Positions 22,991 to 33,985 of a stretch of DNA of 64,000 bases are shown one piece after another. The DNA is taken from contig NC_064820.1 in the NCBI RefSeq assembly GCF_024166365.1, forward strand, positions 61,915,501 through 61,979,500, given 5' to 3'. Below the pieces are notes generated by a model. The model worked only from the letters and a program-made list of their open reading frames with translations. It was not told where the DNA came from and made no database searches. How positions within the stretch are numbered: position 1 is the first letter of the stretch; each line of letters opens with the position of its first letter. The DNA comes from Elephas maximus indicus (Eukaryota; Chordata; Mammalia; Proboscidea; Elephantidae). A program made the position numbers and the translations under genes.

Positions 22991-23400
22991 TAACTATTAA
23001 ATTATCATTAGAAAAAGAATGAACCTTAATGTTGATTTCATTTGCTTTATATGAAGAATTAGAAATTGAGTATCCAACACTAATAACCTAAATATTATAA
23101 ACTGACTCCTGGATTGGGTTAGAGTGAATCTTCAGAGATAGATAGGACACATCTTTTTCTCAGTTTGAATGAGTCTGTCTCACTTAGAACTCTGTGATAT
23201 TTGGAGGCATCTCAAAGATTCTAGCTCAACTGACTTTTCTTCAAAATGCAGCAGCATTTTTCTAATTTGTTTCTTGTCATTTTATAAAAGCCTTTTAGGG
23301 AACAAAAAGACCAACCCAAGGACAAAGAATTTATCGTTTCGGTCAGAACTGTACCATAACTCCAGGGAATCTTAGTGATTGCCTCAGGCGTGGAAGGCAA
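22991..23400. other. Unclassified stretch
   Basis: No recognised feature. Confidence 0.35.
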
Positions 23401-23640
23401 AACAGTTCAATAGTTAAGAACCCTAATTTGGAGTCAGATTAAATCCCTTTCTTACTAGCTGTATGACCTTGAGCAAATCACTTAACCTCTCTGAGTTTGT
23501 AAAATGGAAATAATATTCTGCATCCTGAGCTTCTCATGCAGATTAGTTGGGGATAATATATGAAAATCCTGAACATAATAGCTGGCATGTGGTAGGCATT
23601 CAGTGAGTGATAGATGTTAGCATTAGTATTTAAATTATTC
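23401..23640 (+). repeat. MIR SINE, near complete
   Basis: 'tatgaccttgagcaaatcac', 'ttaacctctctgagtttgta' and 'aaatggaaataatattctgc' are followed by 'aacataatagctggcatgtg' and 'gtaggcattcagtgag'. Together they cover most of the MIR consensus in order. Confidence 0.82.
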
Positions 23641-23712
23641 CATGAATTTCCTGAGGAAATGATCCTAATAAAAACTAATAAAAATGTAGATTTGAAAGGA
23701 TAAAAAGAGTAT

Positions 23713-24006
23713 GTATTAGTTTCCTATGGCTGCTGTAAAAATTACCAGAAACTGGGTGGCTTAAAACAAGACAAATTGTTGTTTTTCTCTCACAATTGTA
23801 GAAGCTAGAAGTCCAAAATCAAGGTGTTGTTAGAATCATACTCTCTCTGAAGGTCCTAGGAGAATATCTGTTCCATGCCTTTCTCTTAGCTTCTGCTGTT
23901 GCCAGCAATCCTCAGCAATCCTTGGCTTGTAAATGTGTCACCCCGATCTCTGCCTCCACAAACACACTGCATTCTCCCTGTGTCTCGTCTCCTCTTCCAA
24001 TAAGGC
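23713..24006 (-). mobile_element. MLT1-like MaLR LTR fragment, minus strand
   Basis: The plus strand 'tgtattagtttcctatggct', 'gctgtaaaaattaccagaaa', 'ctgggtggcttaaaac' is the reverse complement of the 3' end of an old mammalian MaLR-type LTR. The downstream phrases 'ccaaaatcaaggtgttg' and 'ctctctgaagg' agree. The 5' half is truncated. Confidence 0.65.
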
Positions 24007-24572
24007 AAAATTCTACGCATAACAATGCCCGAAGTAAAATGGGTGCTAGATGGGATTCTCTGGTATTTGTGACTAGAGAAGCAGGGTAAGATGGGGCTAA
24101 GGGTAGAGTCAGATGACTCTTAGAAGCTGAGGCAGGAATGGATACTACATTAATTATTGGAGAAAGCAGGGTATAGAAACTGGCACAGAATATTATTATG
24201 CCCTTTCTCTTTTTTTTTCTCTAGCAAAAATGTTACTATTATTTTGGTATATTACAATGGAAAATTGTTCTCAATAAGTCCAGGATTTCTTTTGATGTTT
24301 CCCAGGGAATTGCATTTGGCTAATGCCCTAAGGCACTTAACATCATTTTCAAAGAAGTTTTAAAAATGTGAGAATAATAAGACCAAAGTTAAAAAAAAGA
24401 AAAGAATTTTTTTTTCTTTTTTTTAAGCTAATGTAAAATAAAAGAAACCATTCCAGATGGATTTGTGAATGAAATACAAATAGCCTTTTACTTGTTAAAA
24501 AAAAAAAAAAAGAACTGATTCATAAAAAAATGCATTTTCCATTTAGATATAAAAATTACATGGGAGAGGAAG
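24007..24572. other. Unclassified AT-rich stretch
   Basis: T- and A-rich runs at 24387-24425 and 24497-24512. No recognised feature. Confidence 0.35.
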
Positions 24573-24967
24573 TATTACAGATTGAATTGTGTCCCCCCAA
24601 AATATTTGTTGTAAATCCTAACCTTCATGCTTGTGGTTGTAATCCCGCTGGGGAATGGGTTGTCTTTGTCGATAAGACAAGATTAGTGTAGGGTGTCCTT
24701 GAGTCAATCTCTTTGGAGATATGAAGGAGATTAAACAAGCTAGCAAGCGGAGACAGGGGAAGAGAGATGCCAAACTACATGAAGATCACCCAGGAGCAGA
24801 AGCTCAGAAGAACAAAGTCCCTCCTCCAGAGTTGATAGAGAAAGCCTTCTCCTGGAGCTGGCATCTTGAATTCAGACTTCTATCCTCCTAAACTGTGAGA
24901 CAATAAATTTGTTTGTGAAAGCCACCCACTTGCGGTATTTCTGTTCTAGCCCTAGATAACTAAGACA
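24573..24967 (+). mobile_element. Solo MaLR-like LTR, shorter subtype, exact target duplication
   Basis: 395 bp. Starts 'tattacagattgaattgtgt' and ends 'agccctagataactaagaca'. Exact 5-mer ggaag at 24568-24572 and 24968-24972. Compared with the copies at 7466 and 19704 it has a different U3-like part ('aaatcctaaccttcatgctt', 'gtggttgtaatcccgctggg') that is closer to classic MLT1. It is about 100-130 bp shorter. Confidence 0.85.
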
Positions 24968-24997
24968 GGAAGAAAAAGGAAGTTTCCTTTAGATCTA

Positions 24998-25042
24998 AGA
25001 AGAGCACATGTTTGTTTAAAAAGAAGAGCACATGTTTGTTTA
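24998..25042 (+). repeat. 22-bp tandem duplication
   Basis: The unit aagaagagcacatgtttgtt (plus 'ta') occurs twice in a row with one extra A between copies. Confidence 0.9.
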
Positions 25043-25469
25043 GGAGACATGAATTCACTTTTCCTCTTTAAAACCTTGCAGGAAGATCCATGGGATCTGA
25101 GTTAAGTTCATGGGACAAGAAATCTCATGGAACTTTACAATCCAGGATTCTAAGATAATGCATGAAAATAAAATCTGTGATAGAAGCACCAGAGTATGAA
25201 TTAATCAATACATAGTTTGCAGTGCACATAAAATTCTTTATTATTTTCACATAATTATCCAGCTTGATTTATCAGTCCCTTCCTTCACTGTCTACATACT
25301 TACTACCCTTCAATATCTGCTTAAGAATGGGTCATTGGAGAATTTTAATTCTTCTTCCATCAGTTTTGTAGGTTATTTCTGAGTTACCTCTTAACTGTTA
25401 TCCCTATCTCTAGTTTCTTCCTCATTCAATTTATTCCCCACACCTGCTGCCAAAAAGATTAAAAAATGA

Positions 25470-25690
25470 AAACCCATAGATAAGATTATGTCATTGTCAG
25501 CTTAAAATCCTTCAGGGTCTCCTTATTTCTTCCACGGAGAAAAAAAATTTTGAACTCATTTTCATGGCATTCATATCTCTTCAAAATAAGGACCCAACCT
25601 AGCTTTCAGATTTCATCATGAGTTACCCCTCACTCCAAAACCTCTTCTACTTCATGTCATTCAAACCATTGTCATTAAGACAGATGCAGC
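25470..25690 (+). repeat. L2 LINE ORF fragment
   Basis: 'aaaatccttcagggtctcct' followed by 'ttgaactcattttcatggca', 'aaggacccaacctagctttc' and 'acttcatgtcattc' follows the L2 3' coding region in order. Confidence 0.65.
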
Positions 25691-26135
25691 AAAACAAACC
25701 AGGGACAGTTTGAGAGGTGATAAAAGAGAAAACTTTATGTGGCCCACCAGATTCTAGAGCATAACAAGAGAAGAGAGACTAAGAACAAAAATCCCCATAG
25801 TCCACACAGATTAATGAGGAAGAATATCTGGTAAATTAAAAATTTGCACATTACTGCTAAAATGTAATTGATTTTTAGCCAATTAGTTGATCTCAGTAGG
25901 ATACAAGCAAGAAAATCACTTTATGCTTTCTCACCACTCCCTGTTGTAGACTGTGTAAACCATTCTGCCACACCCTGGACGAAATAGTTTTTCCAGTCAC
26001 TCTTTAAATGATAAAAAGACTCAGTCACTTTCAACAATGAAAGAGTCCATTACATAACATGATAAACATAATCAATGTCACTGAACTGTACATGTAAAAT
26101 ATGTTGACCTGGCAAATACTTTGTTATATATATTT

Positions 26136-26172
26136 TTACCCCACCCCCCCCCCCCACACACATACACACACA
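26136..26172 (+). repeat. C-run and (CA)n microsatellite
   Basis: A run of about 13 C followed by acacacatacacacac. Likely to be length-variable. Confidence 0.85.
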
Positions 26173-26765
26173 AAAAATCAAAGAGTCCAGCCCAGTTTAA
26201 AAACAGGTCTTGATCATGGAGGTGTTAGAAACAGCAATTAGCTAGTAGGTAAAAGGTGAGTGAGGCTAGAACAGTTGTCACCTGGATTTCAGCCCTCTGG
26301 AATGATACAACATCACTGACTCTCTCTCAGCAGGTGATTTTGTGGGATCCTTGGAATTGCCCTGTTGGTGGCCTCATATTGCACTAAACTTTTATGAGTA
26401 ATAATTCTCACCCATTGACTGCTTATGATGGGCTTCTCAAGGGCCACATCACTACAGGGGACACATTGTTGCCACATATATTCTTGGGGAGGCTTCCTTT
26501 TGGATTGAGTCCAGGTGGCTTTTTTTTTCCACAGAGTCCACACTTTGAACCACAGAAACATACCTCTTTGCCATGTCGTGAGTACAAAAACTCTCACTCT
26601 CTGCACAGCTCTCCCTTTCTTTGTTCTCCCAGCTCTGGCCAGCCTTTTGCCTTTAACATTGTTTGAACATCTGTCAAGCATCAGTCCTCATGCCACCCCC
26701 AAATTCCTGGAGATACATGCCAAGCTCTCCCACTAATGGTAGCAGTAGTAGTAGTACTAGGTTTC

Positions 26766-29700
26766 CCTCACATGTCTGTCAGTTTGTTGTACTGTGGGGG
26801 CTTGTATGTAGCTGTGATGCTGGAAACTATGCCACCAGTATTCAGATACCAGCAGGGTCATCCATGGATGACAGTTTTCACCTGAGCTTTCAGACAAAGA
26901 CAGGCTAGGAAGAAAGACCTGACAGTCTACTTCTGAAAAGCATTAACCAGTCAAAACCTTTTATGAATAGCAGCAGAACATCGTCTGATAAAATGCAGGA
27001 AGATGAGCCCCCCAGGTTGGAAAAAAAAAAAAAAATGTTGGAAGGCACTCAAAAAATGACTGAGGAAGAGCTGCCTCCTCAAAGTAGAGTCAACCTTAAT
27101 AACTTGGATGGAGTAAAGCTTTCAGGATCTTCATTTGCTAATGCAGCATGACTCAAAATGAGAAGAAACAGTTGCAGACATCCATTAATAATCGGAACCT
27201 GGAATATACGAAGTATAAATCTAGAAAAAATGGAAATCGTCAAAAATGAAATGGAACACATAAACATCGATATCCTAGGCATTTTTTTTTTTTTTTTAGT
27301 GAGCTGAAATGGACTGGTATTGGCCATTTTGAATCAGACAATCGTATAGTCTACTCTATGAATGACAACTTGAATGACAACTTGAAGAGGAATGGTAATG
27401 CATTCATCATCAAGAAGAACATCTCAAGATCTGTCCTGAAGTATAATGTTGTCAGTGATAGGATAATATCCATATGCCTACAAGGAAGACAAGTTAATGC
27501 GACTATTGTTCAAATTTACACACCAACCACTAAGGCCACAGATGAAGAAATTGAAGATTTTTATCAGCTGCTTCAGTCTGAAACTGATTGAACGTGCAAT
27601 CAGGATGCATTCATAATTACTAATGATTGGAATGTGAAAGTTGGAAACAAAGAAGTAAGATCTTAGTTGGAAAACATGGCCTTGGTGATAGAAACAATGC
27701 CAGAGATCAAATGATAGAATTTTGCAAGACCAACAACTTCTTCATTGCAAATACCTTCTTTCACCAACATAAATGTTGAGTATACAAAAAAAAAGTCTTT
27801 TTTTTTTTTATACACATGGACCTCACCAGATGGAACACACAGAAATCAAATTGACTACATCTGTGGAAAGAGATGATGGAAAAGCTCAAAATCATCAGTC
27901 AGACAAGGTCAGGGGCTGACTGTGGAACAGGCCATCAATTGCTCATATGCAAGTTCAAGCTGAAACTGAAGGAAATCAGGAAAAGTCCATGAGAGCCAAA
28001 ATATGACCTTGAGTATATCCTACCTGAATTTAGAGACCATATCAAGAATAGATTTGATGCACTGAACATTAGTGACTGAAGACCAGACAAGTTGTGGAAT
28101 GACATCAAGGACATCATACATGAAGAAAGCAAGAGGTCATTGAAAAGACAGGAAAGAAAGAAAAGACCAAGATGGATGTCAGAGGAGACTCTGAAACTTG
28201 CTCTTCAGCGTTGAGCAGCTAAAACAAAAGGAAGAATTGAAGAAGTGAAAGAACTGAACAGAAGATTTCAAAGGGTGGCTAGAGAAGACAAAGTAAAGTA
28301 TTATAATGACGTGCGAAGAGCTGGAGATAGAAAACCAAAAAGGAAGAACACGCTCTGCGTTTCTCAAGCTGAAAGAACTGAGGAAAAAATTCAAGCCTCG
28401 AGTTGCAATAGTGAAGGATTCTATGGGAAAAACATTAAACGGCACAGGAAGCATCAAAAGAAGTTGGAAGGAATACACAGAATCATTATACCAAAAAGAA
28501 TTAGTTGATGTTCAACCATTTCAAGAGGTAGCATATGATCAGGAACCGATGGTACTGAAGGAAGAAGTCCAAGCTGCTCTGAAGGCATTGGCAAAAAACA
28601 AAGCTCCAGGAATTGACAGAATATCAATTGAGATGTTTCAACAAACAGATGCAGCACTGGAGGTACTCACTTATCTATGCCAAGAAATGTGGAAGACAGC
28701 TTCCTGGCCAACTGACTGGAAGAGATCCATATTTATGCCTATTCCCAAGAAAGGTGATCCAACCGAATGTGGAAATTACAGAACAATGTCATTAATATCA
28801 CATGCGAGCAAAATTTTGCTGAAAATCATTCAAAAACAGCTGCGGCAATATATCAACAGGGAACTGCCAGAAATTCAGGCCGGTTTCAGAACAGGACACG
28901 GAACCAGGAATGTCATTGCTGATGTCAGATCGAACCTGGCTGAAAGCAGAGAATACCAGAAGTATGTTTACCTGTGTTTTATTGACTATGCAAAGGCATT
29001 CGAATGTGTGGATCATAACAAATTATGGATAACACTGAGAAGAATGGGAATTCCAGAACACTTAATTGTGGTCGTGAGGAAATTTTACATAGATCAAGAG
29101 GCAGTTGTTTGGACAGAACAAGGGGATACTGATTGGTTTAACGTCAGGAATGGTGTGTGTCAGAGTTGTATCCTTTCGCCATACTTATTCAATCTATTTG
29201 CTGAGCAAATATTTCGAGAAGCTGGACTATATAAAGAAGAACGGGGCATCAGGATTGGAGGAAGACTCATTAACAACCTGCATTATGCAGATGACACAAC
29301 CTTGCTTGCTGAAAGTGAAGAGGTCTTGAAGCACTTACTAATGAAGATCAGAGACCACAGCTTTCAGTATGGATCCCACCTCAACATAAAGAAAACAAAA
29401 ATCCTCACAACTGGACCAATGAGCAACATCATGATAAATGGAGAAAAAACTGAAGTTGTCAAGGATTTCATTTTACTTGGATCCACAATCAAGAGCCATG
29501 GAAGCAGCAATCAAGAAATCAAATGACACATTGCATTGGGTAAATCAGCTGCAAAAGGCCTCTTTAAACTGTTAAAAAGCAAAGATGTCACCTTGAAGAC
29601 TAAGGTACACCTGACCCAAGCTATGGTATTTTCAATCGCATCATATGCATGTGAAAGCTGGATAATGAATAAAGAAGGCCAAAGAAGAATCGACACGTTT

Positions 29701-30068
29701 GAGTTGTGGTGTTGGTGAAGAATATTGAATATACCATGGACTGACAAAAGAATGAACAAATCTGTCTTGGAAGAAGTGCAACCAGAATGCTCCTTATTAG
29801 TAAGGATGGTGAGATTGCGTGTTACATACTTTGGACATGTTGTCAGGAGGGATCAGTCCGTGGAGAAGGACATCATGCTTGGTAAAGTAGAGGGTCAGCA
29901 GAAAAGAAGAAGACCCTCAATGAGGTGGATTAACGCAGTGGCTGCAACAATGATCTCAACCATATCCAGGACTGTGAGGATGGCACAGGACCAGGCAGTA
30001 CTTTGTTCTGTTGTACATAGGGTTGCTATGAGTTGGAACTGACTAGACTGCACCTAACAACAACATCA
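26766..30068 (+). mobile_element. Full-length RTE (BovB-type) LINE, copy A
   Basis: About 3.3 kb, the usual size for BovB/RTE1 elements. An exact 11-bp target duplication (tactaggtttc) lies at 26755-26765 and 30069-30079, so both ends are intact. The 5' UTR is followed by an apurinic endonuclease-like region from about 27180, a reverse-transcriptase region from about 28250, and a short 3' end finishing in 'gcacctaacaacaacatca'. The 3' region resembles the AfroSINE tails. A second full-length copy lies at 37271-40461. Confidence 0.95.
27170..30042 (+). pseudogene. RTE ORF2 remnant, copy A (endonuclease-RT)
   Basis: The protein nicks target DNA and reverse-transcribes RTE RNA. The endonuclease part starts near 27180 (IIGTWNI) but has stops, an A- or T-run insertion near 27282 and a changed NDWNVKVG motif. 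The RT part is far better kept. From 28306 to 30042 a single frame has only two stops (TGA at 29524 and 29716), both where a CGA is the likely ancestor. The finger/palm motifs KAPGIDRIS, IPKKGDP, FIDYAKAFE and the active-site YADD (LHYADDTTLL, near 29280) are intact. A 2-base deletion near 28311 shifts the frame relative to copy B. The element is inactive but not very old. Confidence 0.93.
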
Positions 30069-30079
30069 TACTAGGTTTC

Positions 30080-30389
30080 AATTGAGGCTGTAGTGGCTCC
30101 CCACCTTCCCCTGAGAAGAGGTTCTCTTTTGATTTTTTCCGTCTCAGCCTTTTATGTGTGTGGAGGTGGGGGAATCACCTAATCCTGGCATAACTGGTTT
30201 GGTGCCATCCTTTTTTCTAATCTTATAGAAATGATTTAGCACCTCACTTTAGGCTTTGGGGATAGTTGGCATTTGGTTTGGTTCTTGGCTTGTGCACTTC
30301 TGCCAAAATTTCAGGATAAAATGAACGAGTTACATTCAACATTCTGAGACACTCTGGTAGTTGTTATGGAGCTTCTTTTGAAGGTCGTG
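30080..30389. other. Unclassified stretch
   Basis: No recognised feature between the RTE and the L2 fragment. Confidence 0.3.
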
Positions 30390-30600
30390 CATCTATGCCC
30401 TCTGATGTGCCCTGACTGCCCTGCCTGGCACATAGTTTGTGCTTTCAGGCCTTTGTTAATGGATCTGGTTGTTTCTTCTGCCAGGGATGCCGTCTCTACC
30501 TCAAAAAAGCTTCCTGCCCTGAGACTCAGCTCAAATATTATCTCTTTTGTATAACCTTCCCAAGCTCCCTCGGCCAGAAAGAATACTTGTACCAGTTTTA
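30390..30600 (+). repeat. L2 LINE 3' fragment
   Basis: 'ctgccagggatgccgtctct', then 'gagactcagctcaaatatta' and 'ataaccttcccaagctccct' follow the L2 3' region in order. The middle is rearranged. Confidence 0.65.
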
Positions 30601-30619
30601 CTTACCTAATATTTAAGAA

Positions 30620-30870
30620 TCACGTAATAAAAATACTAGACTTAATACAGACCTGAGTTTAAACTTGAGCTCAGCATCTTACTAGGTCTGTGTGACCTCG
30701 CACAAATTTATTATCTCTTTGAGTCTGTTCATCTGAAACACAAAGAGAAAATAATCTCCTATTTTATTTGAGGTCCTATAAATATTAAAGGAAATAAGTT
30801 ATATAAAACACAATGTATAGTATCTGAATATGGTAAGTACTCAATACCATAGTTAGACTATTACTACCAG
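30620..30870 (+). repeat. MIR SINE
   Basis: 'tgtgtgacctcgcacaaatt', 'tattatctctttgagtctgt', 'tatagtatctgaatatggta' and 'agtactcaata' match MIR in order. Confidence 0.68.
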
Positions 30871-30932
30871 TAATACTGCTACTTCTACTTGCTTGCTAGT
30901 AGTACTTCTACTGCTTTCACTTCAGAAGTAAT

Positions 30933-31197
30933 CAGGGCTTCAAACTGGGTCATTTCAGTTCAAACCCCTGAGAATTTGCACTTCCACTCCAGATATGCTG
31001 AATCAGAGTCTACATTTTAACAAGATCCCCCAGGTGATTCTTTTGTATAATAAATTTTGAGAACCACTTCTATAAGTTGGAATTGAATCAATGGCAACAC
31101 TTTTGGGTCTACTAGTGGTTCTCAGAATTGGTCGCTAACTAGCAGCAGTAGCATGGCCTGGGAACTAGTTAGAAATGTAAATTCTCAGCAGGGTTTT
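30933..31197 (+). mobile_element. MER5-like hAT element(s), interrupted by SINE tail
   Basis: The left half (cagggcttcaaactgggtca ... aacaagatcccccaggtgat) belongs to the palindromic family of 3850-4057. A stretch near 31110-31197 ('ggttctcagaattggtcgct', 'gggaactagttagaaatgta') looks like classic MER5A. An AfroSINE tail fragment lies between them. It is not clear whether this is one rearranged element or two nested ones. Confidence 0.55.
31071..31103 (+). mobile_element. AfroSINE 3' tail fragment
   Basis: 'tataagttggaattgaatca' and 'atggcaac' correspond to the AfroSINE/RTE tail. Confidence 0.5.
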
Positions 31198-31254
31198 GAA
31201 TATAATATATATTATATATTAATACAAACACAGCTACTTGTTTAATTTGGCCTT

Positions 31255-31480
31255 TTATTCACTGCCATCTGCCAGTCACTAGACTCTATTCTTTATATAG
31301 GCTATGCAGTTTAATCCTACCAACATTTCTATGAGATAAATGTAATTGTCTCTTTTTGATAGATGGGGAAATTGAGAGATGAAGGAACTTGGCCAAGGTC
31401 CTACAGCTAGCAAGTGGCACAGCTGGAAATGAAAATCTAGTTTTGTCTCATGTCAAAGCTTATGCCAGTAATTACCATAT
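31255..31480 (-). repeat. MIR SINE, minus strand
   Basis: 'gatagatggggaaattgaga', 'ggaacttggccaaggtccta' and 'cagctagcaagtggcacagc' are the reverse complement of the MIR core. The left end ('actgccatctgcc') is diverged. Confidence 0.8.
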
Positions 31481-32564
31481 TGCATAGCAGAAAGCCCACA
31501 AGCTCTTACTCCATATTTGTTCAGTGCCCAAATTTTGTAAAACAACTTAACTTTAGTGCTTCTTGTGCCCGTTAATTCCTGCACCATTCTACTCCAAATG
31601 CAAATTCAATTTTGCTAAAATTCCCTGCTACAAAACACCGGTTTCAAATTTCCCAACAGTGCCCTTTATATCTGGGATGGGAGAATCTTTGTAAACCTTC
31701 CTGCGTTTAATCAACAGGCTAACTTCTAGGCTAAGAATTTTCTGAAAGAACTTCTGCCCTTGTCCCTTCTCTCCTCCAAAACCTTAACAGTGGCTACCTG
31801 AGTCTTCCCATCTAATCTACTCTTCCTTACAATACCTGGAATTTAAAATGAACAGTTTGAGCCCAAGCAGGCTATTGCTGTTAAATTGTGTCATGTTCAC
31901 TTAATATGTATGACACATCCTCGCAGGAAACTTGAAATGCAAAGTGTTATTAATTTCTCCTTAGTGTTCCAGTTTTGTCACTAGCATAGCTTTTCTTTCC
32001 CACTGTGAAAGCAACTAAATTTTCCATTGCAAATGCTGAGCTAGATTATGTGAGGTGGATGGCACCAAGTGTCCCATGTTCCCCTTTCCTGGCACAGTAC
32101 AGCCCTGCTACCTGTTTAGCCTCCACCAAAGCCCCCAGCTTCTCAGAGTTCTAGGTGATGTAGCAGTTGGGACACCCTGCTCTGAATCTACCCCATTTCT
32201 CCACAGACCTGCAAGTGGCATTTTCCTGCAGGCCTTTTCATTAACCAGATGTTGCTTACTGCCAGCTTGAAACAGCCTTCAAATCTCCAAAGATTGTAGT
32301 TCGGTTTAATTTCAGGTAGATCAAAAAGTTGGCAAGAACATTTTCTTTTTTCATAACGTGGATCAACTTAGGGACTCACAGAAATGTCAAATGGTTTAGC
32401 TGAGTTCTTACCCAAAGTTGTATTAGGATTTGTTAGCGGGTTTCAAAATAAACAAGATGCAGGGGCTGACTTATTGGTTGGTATCTCAAAATTATACCAA
32501 CTTAAAAGCCACAAAGCTTTGTTTCCTGCTAACTATTTTTTACAGTGCTTCCATTATTAGGTAC
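31481..32564. other. Unclassified stretch
   Basis: Possibly a weak L2 trace around 31740-31830, otherwise nothing I can name. The ORF at 32055-32270 has no protein features. Confidence 0.35.
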
Positions 32565-33074
32565 TGTCACGGATTGAATTATGTCCCCCCAAAAACATTT
32601 GTATCAATTTGACTGGGCCATGATTCTAACATTTTATGTGATTGTCCACCATTTTGTCACCTGATGTGATTTTCCTATATGTTGTAAACCCTGTCTATAT
32701 GCTATTAATGAGGGGAGATGGGCAGCAGTTGTGTTAGTGAGGCAGGACTCAATCTACAAGATTGGATTGAGTTTTGAAGCAATCTCTTTTGAGACATAAA
32801 AGAGAGAAGTGAGCAGAGAGCTGGGGACCTCATACCACCAAGAAAGCAGTGCTGGATCAGAGCATGTCCTTTGGACCCGGCATCCCTTTGAAGAGAAGCT
32901 CCTAGTCCAAGGGAAGATTAATAAGAAGGCTGACAGAGAGAGAAAGCCTTCCCCTGGAGATGACACCCTGAATTTGGACTTTAAGCCCACTTTACTGTGA
33001 GGAAACAAACTTCTCTTCGTTAAGGCCATCCACTTGTGGCATTTCTGTTATAGCAGCACTAGATAACTAAGACA
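32565..33074 (+). mobile_element. Solo MaLR-like LTR
   Basis: 510 bp, 'tgtcacggattgaattatgt' to 'actagataactaagaca'. Same family as 7466 and 19704. The flanking 5-mers ggtac and gaaac agree at only three of five positions, so the target duplication has decayed or the ends are slightly off. Confidence 0.82.
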
Positions 33075-33304
33075 GAAACCTATTAATAATTTTATTTTTC
33101 TCCTCACTTTAAGGTAGGTGTTAATGTGGGTAGTGGTTAAGAATCTTAAGGTGTATCAACATAGAAAGCACTGTAATTGAGGGGAAGGTATATTGGTATT
33201 ATGTAGAGACTTGGTTATATATATAATATTTATATACAGCATACCTATTCTCTTTATATTATATTTTAACTTAAAGTAGATCTGTAACTGAAGGGAAGGT
33301 TGTT

Positions 33305-33516
33305 ATTAAGGGCTGTTGAGTCCACTTCAACTCATACTGACTTTACAGATAAAAGAAGGAAATATTGCCTTGTCCTATGCCATCTTCATGATTACCGATA
33401 TGTTTGAGTCCATTTCTTTGGTTATTATGACCATCCATCTCATTGAGGGTTTCCCTCATTTCTGTTGGCTCTTTTCTAGTGTTTGGTCTTTACTGATGAC
33501 GTGTTCAAAGTAAGTA
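33305..33516 (-). mobile_element. RTE-derived 3' fragment, minus strand
   Basis: 'gaccatccatctcattgagg', 'gtttccctcatttctgttgg' and 'tgatgacgtgttcaaagtaa' are the reverse complement of the RTE 3' region (compare 29830-30030). The left end carries the SINE/RTE tail ('ggctgttgagtccacttcaa'). Confidence 0.82.
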
Positions 33517-33525
33517 GGTTGGTAT

Positions 33526-33595
33526 TATATAGAAGAATTGGTAACAGATTACATATGTGTGTGCTAACATATATATATGCCAATTCTTCTATATA
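33526..33595. repeat. 16-bp perfect inverted repeat in AT-rich DNA
   Basis: tatatagaagaattgg (33526-33541) and its exact complement ccaattcttctatata (33580-33595), with a 38-bp loop. It is part of the local duplication cluster. Confidence 0.85.
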
Positions 33596-33627
33596 TAGTA
33601 TATATATTACATATACTATATAATATG

Positions 33628-33838
33628 TGAGTCCTCAGGTAGTGCAAAAGGTTAACACACTTGGCTGCTAACTGAAAGGTTAGAAGTTTGAGTTCATCCA
33701 GAGATGCCTCAAAAGAAAGGTCTGATAGTCTACTTCTGGAAAATTAGACATTGGAAACAAAACCCTATGGAGACCAGTTCTACTCTGACACACACAGGGT
33801 TGCCATGAGTCGGAGTCAACACGACAGCAACTGTTACT
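33628..33838 (+). mobile_element. AfroSINE, 'gagtcc' subtype
   Basis: 'tgagtcctcaggtagtgcaa', 'tctgatagtctacttctgga', 'actctgacacacacagggtt' and tail 'gagtcggagtcaacacgaca'. The middle stretch resembles the RTE 5' region. Confidence 0.88.
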
Positions 33839-33911
33839 AGGTTACGTATAAGTCAACATGGAAGTATTTGTAATTAAAGGAAAGGTGGGTTGGTATTATC
33901 TAGAAGAATTG

Positions 33912-33985
33912 GATACACACATACACACATATATATACACATATATGTACACATATATAAGCACACATATATATATCAGCAAGTA
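33912..33985 (+). repeat. (CA/TA)n microsatellite
   Basis: Compound run of acacacat and atatatac units. Confidence 0.85.

Larger units (their letters stand above)
25043..26765. other. Unclassified stretch with an L2 piece and a C-run
   Basis: The only parts I can name are an L2 fragment (25470-25690) and the C/CA run at 26136-26172. The 26313-26740 region has open frames on both strands, but none shows protein features or a gene structure. Confidence 0.4.

Noticed and set aside
26313..26740. Open frames of 90-122 codons on both strands
   Set aside because: No domain, signal peptide, splice structure or codon pattern supports a gene. Overlap on both strands suggests chance.
32565..33079. An exact target duplication for the fourth LTR
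   Set aside because: The flanking 5-mers ggtac and gaaac differ at two positions, so I do not claim it as a duplication.
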